64,000 bases of DNA from Diphasiastrum complanatum. Taxonomy: Eukaryota; Streptophyta; Lycopodiopsida; Lycopodiales; Lycopodiaceae. Below are positions 58,160 through 64,000 of this stretch, one piece after another. Numbering within the stretch: position 1 is the stretch's first letter; every line of letters begins with the position of its first letter. The notes beneath the pieces were generated by a model. The model ran no database searches. It had not been told where the DNA came from and saw only the letters and a list, made by a program, of their open reading frames with translations. The DNA lies in assembly GCA_029204225.1 (NCBI GenBank), contig CM055103.1, positions 24,180,163 to 24,244,162 on the forward strand, given 5' to 3'. A program made the position numbers and the translations under genes.

Positions 58160-58553
58160 CTGTTGGAAAAATCCACCGAACATTCCTTTAGGAACTAAAC
58201 ATAATGCCAAAACTGTTTACTTGGATGTACAACACAACCATGTGTTAAAAATCAGCCTCATTGTGTATTGTAATATGAAAAGTTAACTTGTCTTTTTTCT
58301 CTTCAAAAGACAAGCCACTGGTTGCTGAATCAATGACATCCAAAAAGTTTGATATAAACATCATGGACATCACAAAGCATCGCAAAAAAGTTATAGGCAT
58401 GGCATACTCTGCAATCCATGATCGACATTTTGACAGATATGAAACCTTCCTAGGTTTGCGACATTTATCTAAGCAAGCTACTGGCCAAAACAATGTGTAA
58501 ACTGCTGTAAAATTCAAATCTTATGTTTACATGTTCTTGAACTAGGATGGAAG
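58160..58553. other. intron sequence upstream of the first visible pyrophosphatase exon
   Basis: Minus-strand frames here do not match any pyrophosphatase segment. It is presumed intron. Confidence 0.6.
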
Positions 58554-58824
58554 CAAAGTTGCACATTCCGTTCCGGAACACAATCTGGAACGTGCACTAA
58601 AAAAAGAAATTCGATTTTTTTTAACAAAAGCAGATTTGTTGGTGTGGGAATATGTTTAGACAGTATGTACTACTATTGACATTTTTTTAGGCCATTTGGT
58701 AGTGTTTTAATTAACTTTTATGAATAAAATAAATTTAAAAACAAAAGATCCTGACAGCGTTCCGCTGTCCGGAACGCTCGTTCCGAATAGCTGTTGCAGC
58801 GAAATGCAATCCGCTGCAACATTG
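58554..58824. mobile_element. hAT-like miniature element
   Basis: Ends CAAAGTTGC (58554-58562) and GCAACATTG (58816-58824) are inverted with one mismatch. The flanks share only GGAAG out of 8 bp, so the duplication is decayed. The subterminal motif is CGTTCC/GGAACG (CCGTTCCGGAAC, GTCCGGAACGCTCGTTCC), plus a GCTGTTGCAGCG palindrome at the right end. The centre is AT-rich. Confidence 0.7.
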
Positions 58825-59402
58825 CCAGGAAGCAACCTAGCTTAATGATTCATCAAGAGCGTATTAAAGATAGATTCGTGATTTAACGGGTTTCTGGATC
58901 CAGAATCGCTGGAAAAAAAATCAGAAACAGGTCTATAAAAATTCATAGGGATTGACAGAATGCAACAAGGATTGCTGCACCTAAACTGGACCGCACTGTA
59001 ACCGAAACACTCGGCAACCTACATAAATGCAATGCCCTTGATTAGAGCTTTAATTTGATACCCATATTGCCCACAAAAATAAAAATTAAAAAAAAAATTA
59101 AAAACAAACATTTCTGAGAAATGCATTCCCAAACCAGAAACGTGTTTCTAGAAACGCAGTGCATCTATTACAGCAGAAAAAATGCGGAATATAGATTTTC
59201 AATATTGGGTCCATCTAAATAATATCAGGTTCTTCATCAGAAACGAAAAATTTGATTAATACTGATCTAGTTAGCAGTGCTGCTACTCTCCTACCACAGC
59301 CTGCTATATATGTGCTAAACGATCTCTTTATGAGTTAAAAGTAGCATCTCGAGCAGCTGAAATCTTCTATTTTCCACAAAAGTAAAGGTCATAATTACAA
59401 CC
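58825..59402. other. dispersed-repeat sequence, no gene
   Basis: About 58970-59070 resembles 3340-3440 (GGACC(A/G)CACT ... ATACCCATATTG). A short hairpin AGAAACGTGTTTCTAGAAACG lies near 59136. No coding signal. Confidence 0.5.
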
Positions 59403-59410
59403 TTAGAAAC

Positions 59411-59599
59411 CCGTTCCGACCTATTATGGTCGGAACGTACTGTACATTCCAGAACGTACTGGGTCGAAACGCGTAGTTTTCTAATTTTAAAAAAATGTAT
59501 AAATATTTAGTAAATTTCCTTTATATAATAAATACGTTTTTCTTTTCAATGCCACGTTCCAAAACAGAATGTGTTCCGTTCCAGAACGGAAGCGGCAAC
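59411..59599. mobile_element. possible miniature element, diverged ends
   Basis: Flanks TTAGAAAC (59403-59410) and TAAGAAAC (59600-59607) match at 7 of 8 positions. Internally GGTCGGAACG, CCGTTCCGACC and CGTTCCAGAACG recur near both ends around an AT-rich middle, as in the other miniature elements. The terminal repeats themselves are weak. Confidence 0.5.
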
Positions 59600-59607
59600 T
59601 AAGAAAC

Positions 59608-59889
59608 AAACAAATAATTTTGGTTTGGTTTATACGAGACAGTATGGTTTGCCTAAGCTGCAAGGTTATGTTGATGCCGATTGGGTTGTGGTGTGATAGA
59701 AGATCAACCACAAGTTATACGTTTAGCACTAAAAATGTTTGTTTTTCTTTGTCGAGTAAAAGGCAAGATATTGTATCACTTTCTACCACAAAAGCTGAAT
59801 ACAAAGCCTTGAATACAACCCAAGAAGCGGTATGGCTACGACAACTACTCATTGTAATTGGTATGAGACAAACGCAAAGTACGACCTAA
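59608..59889 (+). pseudogene. Copia RNase H fragment
   Basis: GYVDADWV near 59665, then RRSTTSYTFS and LSTTKAEYKAL near 59790 with AVWLRQLL: the RNase H core of a Copia element. A stop and a small deletion interrupt the first part. It has no RT and no LTR, and its left side abuts the miniature element. Confidence 0.85.
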
Positions 59890-60230
59890 AGATAGCCAAA
59901 TCAGGATTCAACTAGCGAAAAATTCTAACATATGTAAGTAAAATATCATTTTGTAAATGAAGATTTGTGTTTAAGAGGCGTGGATGTAGCTCAATGTAGA
60001 GGAAAACTTTTGTTTTCTACCTTGATCTTGAGACTTTTCCTTAATATAGCTTTGAATTATGTTTGAAGTTGTTATGCTGCTATGAATGCTTTGAAAGTAG
60101 TTTGAAGGGAGGGGAACTGCAATGGCCAGGCAGCAACAAAGGTGGAAATGGAGGAGGGGGAGGCAGCTGCAACAACCAGACAGGAGGGAGGGCTGCAGCC
60201 TCAGAGATGGAGCAGGCAGCTAGAGCGATG
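59890..60230. other. no gene recognised; purine-rich patch
   Basis: 60090-60230 is G-rich (GGAGGAGGGGGAGG) and yields a glycine-rich ORF without known domains. Confidence 0.45.
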
Positions 60231-60290
60231 GAGAGAAAGAAAGAAAGCTTTATTAATGTCTTTTCCATGCCAAAAGGCATATAAGACGAA
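60231..60290 (-). other. LINE 3' terminus with AATAAA and TTTC-rich tail
   Basis: On the minus strand the sequence runs TATATGCCTTTTGGCATGG, then ATTAATAAAGC, then CTTTCTTTCTTTCTC. The same order (TATACCTTAGGGTATTTC, GAATAAAATC, TTTCTTTCTCTCTC) occurs at 63408-63480. Both look like 3' ends of the same LINE lineage, with AATAAA just before a simple pyrimidine tail. Confidence 0.6.
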
Positions 60291-60504
60291 CAAGTACATC
60301 CAATAGGATGGCACCAAGACGGAGCAATGCCGTCAAAACAACATAACTAGAACCTAACTAACTATGAAGAGAATAATTTCCAGGATTATATGGTACAAAG
60401 ACCATTTACAAGTTCAATTGGCATCTCTTCAGTGCTCTAACTCTCAGCCTAACTCTGAACAATCTCAGATATCTCATTAATAGCAACAGGTTAATATCTA
60501 CAAA

Positions 60505-61004
60505 TCAAATGATACCATCCCTGTAGATCATCCGCTTTCCATTCGTTGGAGCCTCCTTTTTTGCCTTTTTCCGTTCAACCTGAATGAAAGTAAGGTCTTC
60601 ATCCAGATATATCGTGGTACCCCGCAATATAGATCTCTTCCCTAGCACTTCACGACGACCAGATGAAGATGCAAAGCGTATGACAAGAGTATCTGGATCC
60701 TTCTTAGGCTGCCATGCAGTATCTATATCTTTGTGGTGGTGTTGAAGACTCTCTTCAAGAAACGTCTTAGCTTCACCAACAGCATCATGGGAGTTTGTAA
60801 TACCTCTGACCCAGACATTAAGAGCCTTATGTTCTCGCAAACGGCTCTCGGTGAACGTAGCTGAGATAAATGAAGAGGTGGTGTTAGAACAGCAGTATTA
60901 GAACCTTTAAGCACATCTGCCCAAGTTCGGACAGAAGTATGATGTTGTTCCACGAAATATAGGACCAATGAAAAGAACCCCAAGATGAGTGTAGGATGAT
61001 ACAA
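60505..61004 (-). pseudogene. LINE ORF1-like fragment (copy 1)
   Basis: Minus-strand frames RTWADVLKG (61004 side), then ALNVWVRGITNSHDAVGEAK, DPDTLVIRFASSSGRREVL, RGTTIYLDEDLTFIQVE and GKRMIYRDG. The order and the IYLDEDLT block are those of L1-type ORF1 C-terminal RNA-binding domains. One frameshift near 60840 separates the first part. It lies between the LINE tail at 60231 and endonuclease remains at 61005, in an order that does not fit one intact LINE. Confidence 0.65.
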
Positions 61005-61587
61005 TTTCCACCATCAAGAATAAGCTCATGTCTCTGCATGAAGGGCCTAGATTCACGCCAACAGGCTAGGCCATTATAAATGGCTAGCTCGTGCTTCTCC
61101 TAGCTACAACATATATTCATCGTACCCAGTGATAGGCCCCAGTGTGTCCGTTGAGGTCCTAGTAACTCCCATATTGTGGAGAGATCAGTGAATGGGGAAC
61201 CCTCTACATAAGAAGAGGACTCTGGAGGGAAGTACCACGCAGCAATGAAGAGATCCCTGGCCAATCCGATATCACGTCCTATGAGATGGATCCAGATATA
61301 TTGTGCATACTCATCATGTCTGATGAACTCTATGATCGAATGTAGTGACTATCTGTATAACATGCGACCCCACCTGAACCTCTACCGCTCGTGGATCTCG
61401 CCTTTGTCCTGTATACTGAATCCCACTTGTAACCTGAGAATGTAGGTAGGTCTCTGATCTGGCTCTCATGTGTCTCCATAAAGAATAGAATTTCTCTACC
61501 AGTGATGAGATCTATAAGGTTGCCAGCAATAGATGAAGACTGTCCACCAGTATGCAGATGGTGTGAACGAGGCCCCGGGATGCTCAA
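61005..61587 (-). pseudogene. LINE endonuclease fragment
   Basis: The minus-strand frame 61587-61330 has FMETHESQIRDLPTF and RSTSGRGSGGVACY. It continues in another frame with RDLFIAAWYFPPESSSYVEG near 61250. These are the APE-type endonuclease domain of plant L1 ORF2. RT is absent. Confidence 0.75.
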
Positions 61588-61765
61588 ATACCTGAGGGCC
61601 CCAACTCCCTATTGGCGGGAGGCAATAGGTACACTGTCAAGATAACAAAAATGTCCATCCTAATAAATCACACGTCGGCCAGACGCTTTGGCCTCCTGGA
61701 AGGCTTGGTGCCTTTCTTCCACCTGGATATATGTGAGGTCATCATCCATGAAGATTCGTGTATCT

Positions 61766-62041
61766 TTCTTGGTGAGGTTAGGAACATGAAAAACATTGGA
61801 TAGCAACTTTACATCATCTTTTTTGAATTCGACTTTGATTGTTCCTTCACCTTCGATAGAATGAGATGATTTGTCTCCAAGTTGCACAACTCCTGAATGG
61901 GTGAATGCTTTGTATTCCTAGAACCAGTCTCGATGGTGAGTCAGGTGTTGAGTTGCTCCTGAGTCCAAATACCAGGAGTCGATATCCTGCTACTCTGCAA
62001 CCTTGGTCATGAAGGCTGCTTCATCTTCCTCAACTTAGCTT
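61766..62041 (-). mobile_element. Copia gag-protease piece inside LINE ORF1
   Basis: The minus strand encodes EEDEAAFMTKVAE, then SWYLDSGATQHLTHHRDWF (protease active site) and LLSNVFHVPNLTK, a standard Copia protease region. It is fused in frame at its 3' end to the LINE block RIFMDDDLTYIQ near 61766. No LTR, primer site or target duplication is visible, so it may have arrived by template switching or recombination rather than integration. Confidence 0.75.
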
Positions 62042-62240
62042 TCTTTCGTAGGACATCTCTACGGGTAGTAGACGAGGCAAAATGAATAATCAAAGTGCCC
62101 TTTGCTATTCGATATCATGCTACTCTGCAACCTTGGTCATGAAGGCTGCTTCATCTTCCTCAGCTTAGCTTTCTTTCGTAGGACATCTCTACGGGTAGTA
62201 GACGAGGCAAAACGAATAATCAATGTGCCCTTTGCTATTG
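61981..62240. repeat. 130-bp tandem duplication across the LINE/Copia junction
   Basis: 61981-62110 and 62111-62240 are near-identical, each starting GATATC(C/A)TGCTACTC and ending TTTGCTATT(C/G). Each unit includes both LINE ORF1 and Copia sequence, so the duplication came after the fusion. Confidence 0.92.
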
Positions 62241-63004
62241 TGGTCTAAAGTGGTTTCAAGAAAACATTTCGCTTCTTCGATGGCATTTTGGGTATTTGCA
62301 ATGTCACATACCCGAATATTGAAAGCTTTGCTGTCCCAAAGCCTCTCCTCCGAAAGCGTAGCTAAGATAACCGAGGAGATAGGCATAGTGGGCTTACTCC
62401 CTTTCTTGAGCACCGCTGCCCAAGACACGGCGTCCTCCTTCTGTTGCTAAATTTTAGCTACCAGTTCTTTGAAGTGGTTTGATGATTCCGGTGTGGCAAG
62501 AATAGGTTGGGCTCTAAGCTCTTGCTTCAATGTGTCCACTTCCTTTTGCAGCTTGTTATTAGCTTCTTTGAGCTGAGACATTTCAGCTTTGATCAAGTGC
62601 AGCTCCGTTTTCAGTCCTTGGAAATCTTGCAATAGGATGCCCATGCTAGCTGCAATGGAGTATTCAACAGCTTTGGCAGGTGTGTAGGGTTCCTCAAAAC
62701 ATGGGTTAGTTACGATAGAGAGGGCAGGTACTGTAGAAGGAGCCAGGACAGGTATTGCAGAAGACGAAGAAGGAGATGACGGAGGCGATGGGGGACCGGC
62801 AGAGGTGGAGGAGGTGGAGTGTGGACACTGGAAATGAGGGGATACAGGTGTAGTTGGAGTGTTGCGCAGCAGAAGCAGCGTGGAGCTGCTGCGCAGCAGC
62901 AATGTACTGTTGCTGCACAGCAGTAGATTCCACAACTGTTGCGCAGCAGATGGGTTAAGAGAAGGGGGGGGGAGGGGGGGGAGATGGGGAGCGTGTGGAG
63001 GGAG

Positions 63005-63407
63005 CATAGTGGGAACGTGGCTTTTTACATATGCCATGTGTTCCCAGCATGCTCTTGTTGGGAACGTGCTCGGGAACGTAGTTTTGGGAACGTGACCAAG
63101 AAACGCGTTCCCTGGTCACAGTTTCTACAACGACTCAAGACCAAGATAAATGAAGGAGGAAGCCTTGGGAATATGTTCCTGGTCACAGTTTCTGCTAAGA
63201 CCTGAAAATAAGATAAATGAAAGAGGATTGTTTATATTATGTGTAATCTCAATATAAATTTTTTTATAAATTTCAGATTTTGGTGTGTATGTGTATGTCT
63301 TAATTGCATGTTATTATGTTGACATGACATTCCTGTTCCCATTCCCATTTTTTCAGGGACGTTTTTGTTCCCGTTCCTGTGCTCGTTCCCGTTCCCTGGT
63401 CACTATG
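63005..63407. mobile_element. possible miniature element built of GGGAACG motifs
   Basis: The ends CATAGTGGGAACG and CGTTCCCTGGTCACTATG are imperfect inverted repeats. GGGAACGTG occurs repeatedly on the left and CGTTCCC on the right, with a palindrome GACCAAGAAACGCGTTCCCTGGTC near 63092-63118 in between and an AT-rich centre. The flanks GGAGGGAG and AGAGAGAG agree at 6 of 8 positions, which may be chance. Confidence 0.5.
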
Positions 63408-63500
63408 AGAGAGAGAGAGAGAGAGAAAGAAAGATTTTATTCATATCCTTGAAATACCCTAAGGTATATAGGACTAAGAAAAGGTACATGTCAAGTGTGC
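63408..63500 (-). other. second LINE 3' terminus
   Basis: On the minus strand TATACCTTAGGGTATTTC, GAATAAAATC and then CTTTCTTTCTC(TC)n. This parallels 60231-60290. The LINE body would extend to the right beyond 63500. Confidence 0.55.
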
Positions 63501-63773
63501 ACATATAGGAGCTGTAGCGGCCTTGGTTCAGCTGTCACGCATAGATTCGTTCCCAAGGGAATAGTGATTCCCTTGCGAAGTTAGCTTGCAAAACCTACTC
63601 TAACCACACCTAGATTAACCACACCTACCTAGCGACCTTACTTTAACCACAAGCAAGAAGAAAAATAGATTACAATGGGGGAGGTGCTTACATCCTATCC
63701 TCTCTACTCTCACATAAATCATTAACAACATGCAAATAGAAAGAAAAAGCAAATGGAAAGCAATATCAACTAC

Positions 63774-63827
<54 letters not shown>

Positions 63828-64000
63828 AAAGCAAGGATGTTCGAATCACATTTGGGCATAATCTCCTCCTCCTATTGAACATGGAAATATGGTGCAAAGA
63901 GTGCCTTTTTATGGATGGAGAAGGCCCTTGCCCCTTTCTCCTATTGGTTAATTACAATGGCAAGGATCCTAATCCAAGTCGTTTAAACCAACACAAAATG
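63501..64000. repeat. non-coding with (GA)n at 63777-63823
   Basis: A 47-bp GA dinucleotide run lies in otherwise unassigned AT-rich DNA up to the window edge. Confidence 0.85.

Larger units (their letters stand above)
61660..63037 (-). pseudogene. LINE ORF1 (copy 2), interrupted by a Copia protease piece
   Basis: The frame from 63037 encodes a Pro/Ser-rich N-terminus, then a coiled coil (EMSQLKEANNKLQKEVDTLK) and TAA near 62447. It continues with SWAAVLKKGSKPT and EERLWDSKAFNIRV, matching copy 1, and in another frame with GTLIIRFASSTTRRDVL. The next conserved block, RIFMDDDLTYIQVEE, appears only at about 61770. Between them lies a Copia protease segment and a 130-bp duplication. Copy 1 shows these two ORF1 blocks adjacent. 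Confidence 0.7.

Noticed and set aside
62447-63037. a proline-rich host protein
   Set aside because: The coiled coil and the following SWAAVLKKG block match LINE ORF1 copy 1 at 60505-61004.
63839-63850. GTTCGAATC as a tRNA T-loop
   Set aside because: No acceptor stem, D-arm or anticodon arm can be formed around it.

Overview
The window is nuclear DNA of a land plant with a repeat-rich genome. Evidence: Ty1/Copia polyproteins with initiator-tRNA-Met-type primer sites (TGGTATCAGAGC), Ty3/Gypsy and LINE debris, hAT-like miniature elements, and the intron-split 3' end of a plant type II H+-pyrophosphatase gene. I cannot name the species. Nothing suggests organellar, bacterial or viral DNA. tRNA, rRNA and CRISPR signals were not seen.

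Layout. 1-3 kb: two decayed Copia gag/protease fragments, a tandem duplication and a (CT)n tract. 3-6.8 kb: non-coding. 6.8-22 kb: a nested complex. An old Gypsy element was hit by Copia-A (intact 1340-residue gag-pol, 9969-13991). Copia-A's 3' LTR was then hit by Copia-B. Later an inversion split Copia-B, so its LTRs now face each other about 10 kb apart. Two 5-bp target duplications (AGTAT, GTGAA) and a gag reading frame that continues across the gap allow this history to be read. 22-29 kb: degenerate intron-containing coding regions of unknown family, plus a four-exon C48 (Ulp1-like) peptidase gene with a single stop codon. 29.6-34.2 kb: Copia-C, a recently inserted element without reverse transcriptase core or RNase H that carries a strongly diverged integrase-like frame. 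34.3-43 kb: more decayed coding DNA, a palindromic minisatellite, a 208-bp hAT-like element with perfect ends, and LTR and gag remnants. 44-52 kb: an RT-less Gypsy element, a second Copia-C copy, and Copia and Gypsy RT remnants. 53.4-58.2 kb: the last four coding exons of the H+-pyrophosphatase (minus strand), the only clear host gene. 58-64 kb: miniature elements and a LINE/Copia mosaic, either inside a very large upstream intron or beyond a truncation of that gene.

How the parts relate. Almost everything is transposon on transposon. Copia-A is the only polyprotein that looks enzymatically complete. Copia-C and the 44.8-48.4 kb Gypsy lack RT and would need proteins from elsewhere. Several unrelated Copia LTRs share a GGCCGTACT ... 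CACACGTGTG block, perhaps a common promoter module. The miniature elements share terminal logic, but each carries its own short motif reiterated inside its ends.
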